64,000 nucleotides of DNA from Hymenobacter swuensis DY53 (GCF_000576555.1 NZ_CP007145.1:2418001-2482000), one strand, 5' to 3'. Numbered from the stretch's first letter, positions 18,496 through 27,520 are shown. The notes: generated from the letters alone by a model not told the origin. Program-made: numbers and translations.

Positions 18496-19572
18496 TTGAC
18501 CCTCACACCCGACGAAATCCTGAAGCAGCTCCAGCAGCGGCAGTTCGCGCCCGTGTATTTCCTGCAGGGCGAGGAGCCGTATTACATTGATCTGTTGGCT
18601 GATTTGCTGGAAAAGCACGTGCTGCCCGAGCATGACAAAGGCTTCAACCAAGTGGTGCTCTACGGCAAGGATACCGACGTGGCCGGCATCCTGGGCCAAG
18701 CCAAGCGCTTCCCGATGATGGCCGAACGCTCGGTGGTCATCGTGAAGGAGGCCCAGGCCGTGGCCGACCTGGAGGCGGAAAAGTCGTGGCCGTTTCTGGA
18801 GGCGTACCTGCGCAACCCGCTGCAGAGCACTGTGCTGGTGTTCTGCTACAAGCATAAAACCCTGGATGCGCGCAAGAAGCTGGGCAAGCTGCTGGCCGGC
18901 GACAAAAAGGAGCCCGCGCCCGCCGGCACCGTGCTCATGACCAGCAAGAAGCTCTACGACAACCAAGTGGCGCCCTGGCTGAGCACCTACGTGCGCTCGA
19001 AAAACCAGCAGATTACGCCTCAGGCCACGGTTATGCTGGCTGAGTACATCGGCGGGGAGCTGGGCCGCCTCACCAACGAGGTAGACAAGATGCTCATCAA
19101 CCTGCTGCCCGGCCACAGCATCGATGAGGACTTGGTGCAGCGCATGGTGGGCATCAGCAAGGAGTACAACATCTTCGAACTGCAGAGCGCTTTGGTGCGC
19201 CGCGACGTGCTCAAGGCCAACCGCATCCTGCTCTACTTCGAGGCCAACCCCAAGAACAACCCGCTCATCCCGAACCTGACGCTGCTGTTCAACTACTTCT
19301 CCCGGCTGCTGGCGCTGCATCAGAATCCCAACCCCTCGGAAGCCGACTGGCTGAAAATGGGCCTGCGCTTCCCCATCCAGCGCAAAGACTACCAGACCGG
19401 CCTGAAGGTGTTTGACTTCCACCGCACCCGCGACATTGTGCACTTAATAAGACGCGCCGACGCCCAAAGCAAAGGCATCGACTCGGGCTCCATGACCGAC
19501 GGGGAAATCCTGCGGGAGCTAATCTGGCTGATCATCCACCCGGTGCCGCTGCACGCGGTGGTGGGGCAGTAG
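18496..19572 (+). CDS. holA: DNA polymerase III subunit delta
   Basis: Clamp-loader subunit that opens the beta clamp for replication. Its 358 residues start TLTPDEILKQLQQRQFAPVY, followed by FLQGEEPYYIDLLADLLEKH, typical of the Bacteroidota family. Later helices LAEYIGGELGRLTNEVDKML and VGISKEYNIFELQSALVRRD match the AAA+ lid and collar regions. The start is TTG 18496, in the same repeat context as tyrS; there is no in-frame ATG upstream at a suitable place. Length is typical. Confidence 0.92.
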   Translation: MTLTPDEILKQLQQRQFAPVYFLQGEEPYYIDLLADLLEKHVLPEHDKGFNQVVLYGKDTDVAGILGQAKRFPMMAERSVVIVKEAQAVADLEAEKSWPFLEAYLRNPLQSTVLVFCYKHKTLDARKKLGKLLAGDKKEPAPAGTVLMTSKKLYDNQVAPWLSTYVRSKNQQITPQATVMLAEYIGGELGRLTNEVDKMLINLLPGHSIDEDLVQRMVGISKEYNIFELQSALVRRDVLKANRILLYFEANPKNNPLIPNLTLLFNYFSRLLALHQNPNPSEADWLKMGLRFPIQRKDYQTGLKVFDFHRTRDIVHLIRRADAQSKGIDSGSMTDGEILRELIWLIIHPVPLHAVVGQ

Positions 19573-19632
19573 GTCGCGTATCTACATCAGGCGGTTGCTG
19601 CCACTTCATTCTGAAACCTCGTTCCCGAAAAA

Positions 19633-19962
19633 ATGTGCCCTGACTGCTTCCCGGCCGGAGTATCCGGCTTTCCCTCGTGGTGGGAATACGAGGCGTTTGC
19701 GCAACAACTGCCCCGCAAGCCGCTGACGTTGCTGCCGGCTGCGTCGGACCCGGTCGTGCGGTATGCATGCCCGACGTGCCGGGAGGTATGGGTGCTGTCG
19801 GAGCCGGAAGGAGCGTGGCGGGGGTATTTTCTGCCTGAACCAGCAGCGGCCGTCTATACCCAGCGGTTGATGATGGGCGACAAGGCGCGCCGGCTCGGTT
19901 GTTTCGGGCTGTTGCTGGCGGCGGCACTGTATGCCGGTTGGCGGTGGCTGTGTGTAGCTTAA
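19633..19962 (+). CDS. Hypothetical zinc-ribbon protein with one membrane segment
   Basis: Protein of 109 residues with two Cys pairs, CPDC at the start and CPTC near residue 47, likely a zinc ribbon. A C-terminal hydrophobic helix (LGCFGLLLAAALYAGWRWL) would anchor it in the membrane with the ribbon in the cytoplasm. I do not recognise the family. It starts 60 bases after holA on the same strand and may be co-transcribed. The following spacer (19963-20196) holds the azoR promoter element. Confidence 0.6.
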   Translation: MCPDCFPAGVSGFPSWWEYEAFAQQLPRKPLTLLPAASDPVVRYACPTCREVWVLSEPEGAWRGYFLPEPAAAVYTQRLMMGDKARRLGCFGLLLAAALYAGWRWLCVA

Positions 19963-20062
19963 AGTGGCGGAAGGGACGACGTACACGGCAAGCAGCTCCG
20001 GACTGCTCAGTAACAAAAGCACGTGCCGAAGCAAAAAAGATGATTAGCTAAAACAATGTGTA

Positions 20063-20070
20063 TACATTTG
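20063..20070 (+). promoter_or_regulatory. Candidate -7 element for azoR
   Basis: TACATTTG, an exact TAnnTTTG match inside an A+T-rich stretch, about 127 bases upstream of the azoR ATG. Confidence 0.45.
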
Positions 20071-20196
20071 ATGTACAGACATGGATAAATGACTTGGCTT
20101 GCCGGCAGTCAGGCTTGGCTGCCGCACCTACGGAACGGGTTCGACGTGCTTCCGCAAGGCCGGGGAGTTTTTCTTACATCTCTAAAAATCAGTAGC

Positions 20197-20793
20197 ATGA
20201 ACATTCTGAACGTCATTTCCAGCCCACGCGGCGGCGCTTCCTTCAGCATTAAGCTGGCCAACGGCATTATCGAGAAGCTGCAGGCTGCCAACCCCGGCAG
20301 CACCGTAACCACCCGGGACCTTGCTACCCATCCCTTCCCGCAACTGGAAGAGGCCAAGCTGCAGTCCTTCTTCACGCCGCCCGCCAACCGCACGCCCGAG
20401 CAGCAGGAAGCCGCCCGTCACTCCGACGATGCCATTGCTGAGCTGCAGGCCGCCGACGTCATCGTTATCGGCGCGCCGCTCTACAACTTCGGCATCCCGT
20501 CCACGCTCAAAGCCTGGATTGACCACATTGCCCGCGCCGGCATCACGTTCCAGTATGTTGATGGAGCTCCGCAGGGACTGGTAACGGGCAAGAAAGTGTA
20601 CGTGGCCATGTCCAGCGGCGGCATCTATTCGGAAGGGCCGGCCGCTGGTTACGATTTTGTAGCACCCTATCTGAAAGCCGTGCTGGGCTTCATTGGCATG
20701 ACCGATGTAACCGTGGCGCGGGTAGAGGGCGTTGCCGTACCCGGGGTGCAGGACACCGCCCTGGAAAAAGCTCTGAACAGCGTAGCTATCTAA
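20197..20793 (+). CDS. azoR: FMN-dependent NADH-azoreductase
   Basis: Flavodoxin-like quinone/azo reductase of 198 residues that reduces quinones or azo compounds with NADH. Features are the FMN phosphate loop SSPRGGASFS at the N-terminus, GAPLYNFGIPSTLKAWIDHI (the family's MYNFxIPxxLKxWID motif) and SSGGIYSEG. I chose ATG 20197 because the longer frame from 20089 adds 36 unrelated residues. A strong terminator follows. It is probably monocistronic and linked to detoxification. Confidence 0.93.
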   Translation: MNILNVISSPRGGASFSIKLANGIIEKLQAANPGSTVTTRDLATHPFPQLEEAKLQSFFTPPANRTPEQQEAARHSDDAIAELQAADVIVIGAPLYNFGIPSTLKAWIDHIARAGITFQYVDGAPQGLVTGKKVYVAMSSGGIYSEGPAAGYDFVAPYLKAVLGFIGMTDVTVARVEGVAVPGVQDTALEKALNSVAI

Positions 20794-20811
20794 GGCGCTC
20801 AGGCGGTTTTC

Positions 20812-20880
20812 CAGCCACAACAAAAGCCCGCCCGGTTTCGTTTCTACCTTGCTGAAACCGGCGGGCTTTTGTTGTGGCTG
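20812..20880 (+). terminator. Terminator after azoR
   Basis: Long stem: CAGCCACAACAAAAGCCCGC with matching GCGGGCTTTTGTTGTGGCTG, and an inner CGGTTTC/GAAACCG pairing. Confidence 0.9.
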
Positions 20881-20981
20881 TTGGTTACGCACCAAGATTG
20901 GTGATGTATAGAACCAAAGGAAATTTTTCCTCGTTAATCAGAAAAATTTCTATAAGTTCGATTCGCTAACTGGAACTTCTC

Positions 20982-21443
20982 ATGGCCACACCTGCTCATC
21001 AACCCAAAACCACGGCTCCTACACCAACCGCTTTGCGCAAAAAATGGGCGGCCTGGAGCCTGGCCGGGCAGGATTCGTTTGCCTTGGTGATGGAGGCGCG
21101 CAAGGGTGTACCAGCCGCTACGGCTTTCGAGGTGGCCGAGGCGTTTCATTTGCAGGCCAACGAGCTGGAGGCTATCTACGAGCTGTCGACCAAAACGCTG
21201 CGCACGTATTCGCAGGAAAAAAAGCCGCTGAGTGCGGCTAGTAGCGAGAAAACGCTTAAAATCATCAGCCTCTACAACCTGGGCCTAGAGGTATTTGGCG
21301 AGGCGGCCGCGTTTCTGCGCTGGCTGGATAAGCCCGCTCACGGCCTCGACGGCGAGATTCCGCTGCGGCTGCTGGAAACCAGCGGCGGCATTGACCTAGT
21401 AGCTGAGGAGCTCACGCGCATCGCCTACGGCGACTTGTCGTAA
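20982..21443 (+). CDS. Xre/ParS-type antitoxin of an Xre-RES toxin-antitoxin pair
   Basis: Protein of 153 residues with an N-terminal helical DNA-binding region (about 45-90, LQANELEAIYELSTKTLRTY) and a C-terminal toxin-binding (DUF2384/MbcA-ParS-Xre) domain marked by LYNLGLEVFGEAAAFLRWLD and the ending PLRLLETSGGIDLVAEELTR. The family antitoxin holds the RES toxin inactive and represses its own promoter. It lies 13 bases before the toxin gene. The antitoxin is complete while the toxin reading frame is broken. Confidence 0.88.
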   Translation: MATPAHQPKTTAPTPTALRKKWAAWSLAGQDSFALVMEARKGVPAATAFEVAEAFHLQANELEAIYELSTKTLRTYSQEKKPLSAASSEKTLKIISLYNLGLEVFGEAAAFLRWLDKPAHGLDGEIPLRLLETSGGIDLVAEELTRIAYGDLS

Positions 21444-21456
21444 CCGGGGAATCTGC

Positions 21457-21921
21457 ATGCTGGTATACCGCATCTGTCTGGCCAAGTACGCCGATGACCT
21501 GTTCGCCTCGGGCTACCGGGCGCGTTGGAATTTCAAGGATCAGTTTGTGATTTACACGGCTGCCACCCGTGCGTTGGCCTGCCTGGAAAACGTGGTGCAC
21601 CGCAGCGGCGAAGGCCTCACCGACCAGTTTCGGGTGCTGGTGATTGAAGTGCCCGACGACGTGCTCATCGAGGAAATTACGCCCACTCAGTTGCCTGTCA
21701 ACTGGGAAAAAGCCAGCCGCTACGCTGTGTGACAGCCCCTCGGTGACGCCTGGTACCGCCGCCGCAGCTCGGCGGTGCTGCGCGTGCCCTCATCCATCGT
21801 GCCCCAGGAGTTCAACTATATCCTGCACAGCCGCCACCCCGATTTCAAGCGTATCCGCATCATAGCCCGGGAGGAGTTCCGGTTCGATTCCCGCATCAAG
21901 GCGGATACTGCGGATAGGTAG
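21457..21921 (+). pseudogene. RES-domain toxin interrupted by an in-frame TGA
   Basis: RES toxins degrade NAD+. The N-terminal 91 residues keep conserved features (MLVYRICLAKYADDLFASGY, RWNFKDQFVIYTAA, LACLENVVH). A TGA at 21730-21732 then stops translation. The same frame continues with the typical C-terminal RES sequence (GDAWYRRRSSAVLRVPSSIV, then QEFNYILHSRHPDF) to a TAG at 21919-21921. So this is a single nonsense change without a frameshift. The truncated product lacks about 40% of the domain and is probably inactive. A sequencing error or stop readthrough are alternatives. Confidence 0.85.
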
Positions 21922-22026
21922 TCTGGTTTGATTGCTACGCAGAGGAACTCAGGTGTTTTTTCGATGCTGCCGCTCTATCTATGCTATTCTTACTCCGCAT
22001 CTGGAAAAAGGAAAATTAACAAATCG

Positions 22027-25000
22027 ATGCCGCAACTCACCGAGCCAGCGCCGCACATTTCTTTCCTGCTGCAGCAGCTTCCTGGTCTAACGTTGCCGCA
22101 GGTACTGCGCCTTGCTCCCCGTAGCTTTGTGCCCGATACCCACGTTCAGCGCGCCCTGGCCGTGCTGGAAGTGGAAGTCAATGCCGCGCAGCTGGTAAGG
22201 CGCAGTTTGGGTGAAGAAACGGTGGTAGAGGTGCAGCAGACGGCGGCGGGTCTGACGCTGGCGTGCACTTGCGGGACAGTAGGAGAGAACCTATGCGAAA
22301 CCCAGGCCCAGATGGTATTGGCCTTGATCAACCGCCCGGAACTGCGTGTATTCTTTGATGCGCCGCTGCGCCAGAACCAACTGCTGGCCGCCGCCCGGGA
22401 ATACGGTCTGGAGCATGCTCCAGACCTTGAGGAGCACTTCCAGCTGACGTATGCTGCCACCGGGACAACGGTCATTCCGCGCCGCCCCGATCTGCTGCCT
22501 GTAACACCCGTTGCCAACCAGGAGATGGTGCGCCGCCTGTTGCCCCCGCCGCCGACACCGGCAGCAGCTACGGGTGGCCAGCGGCTGCTGGTGCTGGCGC
22601 GCCACCGCTACTACGGGCACCTTACCCTGCACCTGGCCGAAGCCGCGCTGACAGCCGCTGGTAAGCTTAAAAATCCGCTTACCCTGCTCAACCCGCTGGA
22701 TGGCATCTGGCAGCTCACTAACCTGGCGGAGTTGAAGTTCTACACCGGTTTGGCCCGCTTTCAGCATAACTACGACGAGGCCCGGACCCCGGCCGCAGTG
22801 GAGGCGCTGCGGGCCGTGGTGCGTAACCCACCGGGGCTGCCCATATTCGTGCATCAGGCCCCGGCCGGCGAGAAGCTGACGGCTCCGACGCTGCGGCCCG
22901 TACGGCTGCACGGCGGGCGGCTGGAGCTGCGGTTGCACGTAGCGCAACAGGACGCGTTTTATCAGATAACCGGCCAGCTGCTGGTGCAGGATCAGGCCCT
23001 CGACTTGCAGGCCCTGACCATCCACTACGAGTACTTTGTGGCCCTGCACGACGATTTGTACCTGCTCGATGACCTGGATGTCTGGCGGGTAGTGGAGTTC
23101 TTCCAGCAGCGTAACAACGCCCTGCTGGTGCACGAGTCGAAGTTTGCCGAATTCCGGGCTGAGGTGCTGCAGGGGCTGGAAGACCGTCTGCACATCCACT
23201 ACGCCTACCTGCGCCCCGCTACCCGTCGGCAGCTGGCCGCCGCCGGTTTTGGGGCAACGCCGGAGCCGCTGCTCTACCTTTCCGACGCCGGCCCCCACGT
23301 GGAGCTACTGGCTGCCATGCGCTACGGCGAGCGGGAAGTGCCGGTCCTCTCAAAACGCCAGCTACAGGCCACGGATGCCCTGGGAAAGCCGTTTGCGGTA
23401 GCTCGTGACGGTGCGGCTGAAGACCGGCTGACGGCCGCCCTGTTGCACCACTGGCCCGAGCTGGCCGATCAGCAAACCCAGGATTCGTTTTATCTGGCCC
23501 GGGCCCGGTTTCTCGACGAAGACCGAGTGCTGGCCGCGCTGGCCGACTGGCGGGCGGGCGGTATCAAGGTGCTGGGGTTCCGGCAGCTGCAGGGCAACCG
23601 GCTCAATCCGCACCGGGCCGAGGTGTCGGTGCAGGTCAGTAGCGAGACGAACTGGTTTGATACTAGGCTGGCGGTGCGTTTCGGGCGGCAGCACGCCACG
23701 CTGCCTCAGCTCAGCCAGGCCGTGCGCAACCGCCGCCGTTACGTGGTGCTCGATGACGGTAGCCACGGTGTACTGCCGCCCGAGTGGCTGGCGCGGTTTG
23801 CCCGCTACTTTGCGGCCGGAGAGGTGGTGGAAAACCAGCTCCGCACGCCACCTGCAGGCTTTGCGGCCGTGGAGGAGCTGTACGCTGCCGAGGAACTGAT
23901 GCCTACTGCCCAGGCCCGGCTGGCCGGCATCCGGACGGCCGTGGCCGATTTCCGGGGCATTACGCCGGTGCCCGTCCCGGCCGGGTTGCGTGCTACCCTG
24001 CGTGACTATCAGCGGGAGGGCCTTAACTGGCTGAATTTCCTGGATGCCTTCGGGTTCGGGGGGGGGCTGGCCGATGATATGGGGCTGGGCAAGACGCTGC
24101 AGGTGCTGGCCTTTGTACTGCACCTGCGCGCGCAGGGCCGCCCGGGGCCCTGCCTGGTGGTGGTGCCCACGTCCCTGGTGTTTAACTGGCAGGCCGAAGC
24201 CGCCCGGTTTGCACCCGGCCTGCGGGTGCTGACGTGGCACGGGGCCGGCCGCCGCCGGCAACCACCGGATTTTGGCGCCGCTGACCTGGTACTGACGACG
24301 TACGGCACGCTGGTTTCGGACCTGTCCCGGCTGAAGGCGCAGGAGTTTGAGTACGTATTTCTGGACGAAGCCCAGGCCATCAAGAACCCGGCCTCCCAAC
24401 GGTACCGGGCGGCCTGCCAGCTACGCAGCCGGGGCCGGGTGGTACTCACCGGCACCCCCATCGAAAACAACACCTACGACCTGTACGCGCTGCTTTCCTT
24501 TACCTGCCCGGGGTTGCTGGGCAGCCTGCGGCAGTTCCGGGCCCGGTATGCTACGCGCATTGATAAATTTGGGGAAGAGCCGGTGGCCCGGGAGCTGCAC
24601 CGCAAAATCCGGCCCTTCGTGCTGCGCCGCACCAAGGCCCAGGTAGCTCCTGAGCTGCCCCAGAAGACGGAAATGGTGCTCTACTGCGAAATGCCGGCCG
24701 AGCAGCGCCGCGTGTACGACGCCTGCCGACAGGATTTTCGGAACCTGCTGCTGGGCCAGCGAGAAGACGTTACGGCCCGCAACCACGCCTCCGTGCTGGC
24801 CGGCCTCACGCGGCTGCGCCAGATCTGTGACTCGCCGGCCCTGTTGCCGGATCTGCCCGATTACGGTGCCGCCTCGGCCAAGCTGGCGGTGTTGCTGGAG
24901 GAAATTCAGAACCACGCTCCGCAGCACAAAATCCTCGTTTTCTCGCAGTTTGTGGGCATGCTCGACCTCATCCGGCCCATGCTGGAGGCCCACGATATTC

Positions 25001-25377
25001 CGTACCAGTACCTGACCGGGCAGACGCGGCAGCGCGCCGCCGTGGTGCGGGCGTTTGAGGAGCAGGACGAAGTGCGGGTGTTTCTCATCAGCCTGAAAGC
25101 CGGCGGGACCGGCCTCAACCTCACCCGTGCCGACTACGTGTACCTAGTGGACCCCTGGTGGAACCCCGCCGTGGAAAATCAGGCCATTGACCGCGCCTAC
25201 CGCATTGGGCAGAACAAGCCCGTGGTGGCGGTGCGCCTCATCTGCCCCGATACCGTGGAGGACAAAATCCGCCAGCTGCAGGAGTCGAAGCAGGAACTGG
25301 CCCAGGACCTGATCCGCACCGATGCCGCCCTGCTCAAGTCCCTCTCGCCCCGGGAGCTGCTGGAACTGGTGGGGTAG
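22027..25377 (+). CDS. SNF2-family DNA-dependent ATPase/helicase
   Basis: Large Swi2/Snf2 ATPase of 1116 residues; ATG 22027 is chosen over TTG 21928. The N-terminal half is family-specific and includes a CTCGTVGENLC cluster (about residue 80) like a SWIM zinc finger, but with Gln where the last His is expected. The helicase core (about 650-1116) shows Walker A DDMGLGKTLQVL, the Walker B box FLDEAQAIKNP, LTGTPIENNTYDL, and motifs V/VI KAGGTGLNLTRADYVYLVD and NQAIDRAYRIGQ. It likely moves along or remodels protein-DNA complexes. The partner is unknown. Confidence 0.92.
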   Translation: MPQLTEPAPHISFLLQQLPGLTLPQVLRLAPRSFVPDTHVQRALAVLEVEVNAAQLVRRSLGEETVVEVQQTAAGLTLACTCGTVGENLCETQAQMVLALINRPELRVFFDAPLRQNQLLAAAREYGLEHAPDLEEHFQLTYAATGTTVIPRRPDLLPVTPVANQEMVRRLLPPPPTPAAATGGQRLLVLARHRYYGHLTLHLAEAALTAAGKLKNPLTLLNPLDGIWQLTNLAELKFYTGLARFQHNYDEARTPAAVEALRAVVRNPPGLPIFVHQAPAGEKLTAPTLRPVRLHGGRLELRLHVAQQDAFYQITGQLLVQDQALDLQALTIHYEYFVALHDDLYLLDDLDVWRVVEFFQQRNNALLVHESKFAEFRAEVLQGLEDRLHIHYAYLRPATRRQLAAAGFGATPEPLLYLSDAGPHVELLAAMRYGEREVPVLSKRQLQATDALGKPFAVARDGAAEDRLTAALLHHWPELADQQTQDSFYLARARFLDEDRVLAALADWRAGGIKVLGFRQLQGNRLNPHRAEVSVQVSSETNWFDTRLAVRFGRQHATLPQLSQAVRNRRRYVVLDDGSHGVLPPEWLARFARYFAAGEVVENQLRTPPAGFAAVEELYAAEELMPTAQARLAGIRTAVADFRGITPVPVPAGLRATLRDYQREGLNWLNFLDAFGFGGGLADDMGLGKTLQVLAFVLHLRAQGRPGPCLVVVPTSLVFNWQAEAARFAPGLRVLTWHGAGRRRQPPDFGAADLVLTTYGTLVSDLSRLKAQEFEYVFLDEAQAIKNPASQRYRAACQLRSRGRVVLTGTPIENNTYDLYALLSFTCPGLLGSLRQFRARYATRIDKFGEEPVARELHRKIRPFVLRRTKAQVAPELPQKTEMVLYCEMPAEQRRVYDACRQDFRNLLLGQREDVTARNHASVLAGLTRLRQICDSPALLPDLPDYGAASAKLAVLLEEIQNHAPQHKILVFSQFVGMLDLIRPMLEAHDIPYQYLTGQTRQRAAVVRAFEEQDEVRVFLISLKAGGTGLNLTRADYVYLVDPWWNPAVENQAIDRAYRIGQNKPVVAVRLICPDTVEDKIRQLQESKQELAQDLIRTDAALLKSLSPRELLELVG

Positions 25378-25470
25378 TCGGGTAGGGGGAGTGAGGCAGT
25401 AGTGCCAGTAACTACAAAACGGCTTCCCGATAAAAGCTGCAGCTTTACGCCGTTTTTAACCCCGCCCGCC

Positions 25471-25758
25471 ATGCTCCAGACCTCACCGCATATGCAAGTA
25501 GTTGATATTATTCAGATGTCGCCGAAGGAGGTGTTCATCGTCGGCTACCTCACCGGGGCCGTGGCGGCAGGCTCCTGGGAGCTACGGCGCAACGATGAAG
25601 CAGTGGCCGTGGTGCAGGTGGCGGGCGAGGTAGAGGTGGAAGCCGGCCGCAAAGGCAAGCTGGCCCCGCCCCGCGTCGTCAGCTGCCAGGGTCAGGTCGA
25701 TAAAAAGCAGTTCGACTTCACCCAGGATGAGATAACGCTGGCCCGGCTGGACGCCTGA
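25471..25758 (+). CDS. Hypothetical small protein
   Basis: Protein of 95 residues from ATG 25471 (ATG 25492, MQVVDIIQMS, is an equally good start). Beta-rich, with VFIVGYLTGAVAAGSWELR and EVEVEAGRKGKLAPP. No signal peptide or known motif is seen. It follows the SNF2 gene by 93 bases on the same strand and converges with the hydrolase gene, 13 bases apart. Confidence 0.5.
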   Translation: MLQTSPHMQVVDIIQMSPKEVFIVGYLTGAVAAGSWELRRNDEAVAVVQVAGEVEVEAGRKGKLAPPRVVSCQGQVDKKQFDFTQDEITLARLDA

Positions 25759-25771
25759 GCTACGGCGGCGC

Positions 25772-27520
25772 CTAACGCGACGGACTCACCGGCTTTGCTG
25801 CCCCTTGCGGCTGCCGGAAAAACCGCAGGACTGTTGCGTTAAATACCACAGGCACTTCCTGCGGCGCGTAATGCGTGGCCCCGGGGAAAATAACCAGCTG
25901 GCTGTGCGGCAAAGCCCGGGCAATGGCGCGGGTGTGGGCTTCCAGCACTACATCGTGCTGCCCGGCCAGTACCAGCGTGGGCGTGGCAAGGCCGCCTAGC
26001 TGAGCGAAGGTGAGCTGGGGCTCTTGGAGCAGCAGTCGGAGCAGACGGGCGGGGTTGCCGGTGGCGGGCTGAGTATTTGCCAGCTGCTGCCGGAACTGCC
26101 GGAGCAGGGCCGGCTCCAGGGCCTCGGCAGTCGGGAACAGGTTGGCTCCCATGATGGCCATGCGCCGCACGCGGGTGGGGTGGGCAAGTGCCAGTTTCAG
26201 GGCTGTATTGCCGCCGTCGCTCCAACCAAGGATATCTACTTGCTGCAGGTGCAAAGAGTCGAGCAGCTGACGGACATCTTCGGCAAACAGGTCGTAGGTA
26301 AGCGGCGTGGTGGTGAAATCCTGGCTGCGGCCCTGAGCGCGGGTATCAAGGGCAATAACCTCGAAATGGCTGGCCAGTTCGGCAATCTGCAACTGGAAAG
26401 CGGTCACCGACTGGCCATTGCCGTGCAGCAGCAGCAGCGGCTGACCCTTCCCGTACCGCTCGTAATAGAGCCGCCCGCCCTGGACCGGCACGTAGTGGCC
26501 GGCGGCCGGGTTGCTGCCGTAGCGGGCGGAGTTGGGAAGGGCCGGGCCGGAGCCGTACCGCAGGTAGTTGAGGCTATCCGGCAGCGCGTATTGGGCTGGC
26601 GCATCGGGAGCAGCAGCGGCCGGGGTGTCGGAAAGGGGGGCTAAGGCGGTGGCGCGGGAGGTGTCGGCGTACGTGTCGGCCGTGAGGTAGAGGCTGAGGT
26701 AGCCGGGCGCGGTCTGCTGCCACTGGGCCTCGCTTTTGGAGCGGGTAAGAATGCTGTGGCCCGGCAGCGGCACGGCCGAAAAGGCGAAGCCCTTGGCGCT
26801 ATCGGGGGCCGCATCACTGCGCAGCCACTGCACGGTCACGGCTACTTCCCGCAGCTCTGGCAAGACTAGGTGATAGGGCTGCAAATCGACTTTTACCCAC
26901 CCCCGGGGTTGGGTTACGGTGAAGCGGATATCCGGCTGGGGCAGGGGCTCGGCGGGCAGCCCGTTGCGCACCCGGTACAGCAGCAGCCTGAACGTTACCG
27001 CCCGGAACCGGTTGAAGGCCACGTGCAGGTTCACGTCGCGCAGGTGACAATCGGGGCTGATGGGCACGATGGTACCCTGCTCGCGGGCCCGCTCATCCTG
27101 CCCGGCCCCGGGCTCAGTGTAGAGGCGGGCCGTCATGAAGGTGCTGCTGGCGGTGCGCCCAAAGGTGTGGGTGCGCACTTTTCCGGGTCGGATGGTAACG
27201 GCCCCGAGTTGCTGCGCGGCCGGCTGCAGCCGGATAACCGACTCGGCCACCGTCTGCAGGCTCCGCAGCGGCACGGGCTGCGCTTGGTACCCCACGCAGG
27301 ACACCACCACTGGCTGTTGCACCGAATCGGGCAGCTGAAACCGGAAGCGACCCACCTCATCGGCCACCGTGCCAAAGGGCCGGCCAGCCACGCCCACCGA
27401 GGCGAATGGTACCGGGTTTTGGGTAGCGGCATCGAGCACTAGGCCGTGCAGCACGGTGGGCTGAGCGAAGGAAGTAAACGTCAAACAGAAGAGTAGTAAC
27501 AGAATGAATAGTGCGCGCAT
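25772..27520 (-). CDS. Alpha/beta hydrolase fused to a carboxypeptidase-regulatory-like domain
   Basis: Exported protein of 582 residues. A signal peptide (RALFILLLLFCLTFTSFAQ) is followed by a CarboxypepD_reg-like beta-sandwich (about 25-110, GLVLDAATQNPVPFASVGVA and SCVGYQAQPVPL). The middle region (about 130-330) is of unknown type. The alpha/beta hydrolase domain (about 345-575) has the oxyanion loop LLLHGNGQS, nucleophile elbow GWSDGGN, acid AGQHD and His in GATHYAP, so the triad is complete. The domain order is unusual; the first domain is more common on TonB receptors. ATG 27520 gives the signal peptide directly. The substrate is unknown. Confidence 0.85.
   Translation of the reverse strand: MRALFILLLLFCLTFTSFAQPTVLHGLVLDAATQNPVPFASVGVAGRPFGTVADEVGRFRFQLPDSVQQPVVVSCVGYQAQPVPLRSLQTVAESVIRLQPAAQQLGAVTIRPGKVRTHTFGRTASSTFMTARLYTEPGAGQDERAREQGTIVPISPDCHLRDVNLHVAFNRFRAVTFRLLLYRVRNGLPAEPLPQPDIRFTVTQPRGWVKVDLQPYHLVLPELREVAVTVQWLRSDAAPDSAKGFAFSAVPLPGHSILTRSKSEAQWQQTAPGYLSLYLTADTYADTSRATALAPLSDTPAAAAPDAPAQYALPDSLNYLRYGSGPALPNSARYGSNPAAGHYVPVQGGRLYYERYGKGQPLLLLHGNGQSVTAFQLQIAELASHFEVIALDTRAQGRSQDFTTTPLTYDLFAEDVRQLLDSLHLQQVDILGWSDGGNTALKLALAHPTRVRRMAIMGANLFPTAEALEPALLRQFRQQLANTQPATGNPARLLRLLLQEPQLTFAQLGGLATPTLVLAGQHDVVLEAHTRAIARALPHSQLVIFPGATHYAPQEVPVVFNATVLRFFRQPQGAAKPVSPSR

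Larger units (their letters stand above)
18314..18498. repeat. Mirror-image word repeat spanning the tyrS/holA divergent spacer
   Basis: The left arm (18314-18340) is CAAGGGGGAAGTTGTGAAGT and TGTGAA. The right arm (18472-18498) is its reverse complement with one mismatch, reading ACAACTTCACAACTTCCCCC then TTG. Each arm contains the TTG start codon of its gene, so both genes share the same 25 bases immediately before and including the start. Further ACAACTTC-type words extend both arms. Confidence 0.85.

Noticed and set aside
21730-21732. TGA in the RES gene as a selenocysteine codon
   Set aside because: The position is not a conserved Cys/Sec site and no selenocysteine insertion structure is seen; nonsense mutation is simpler.
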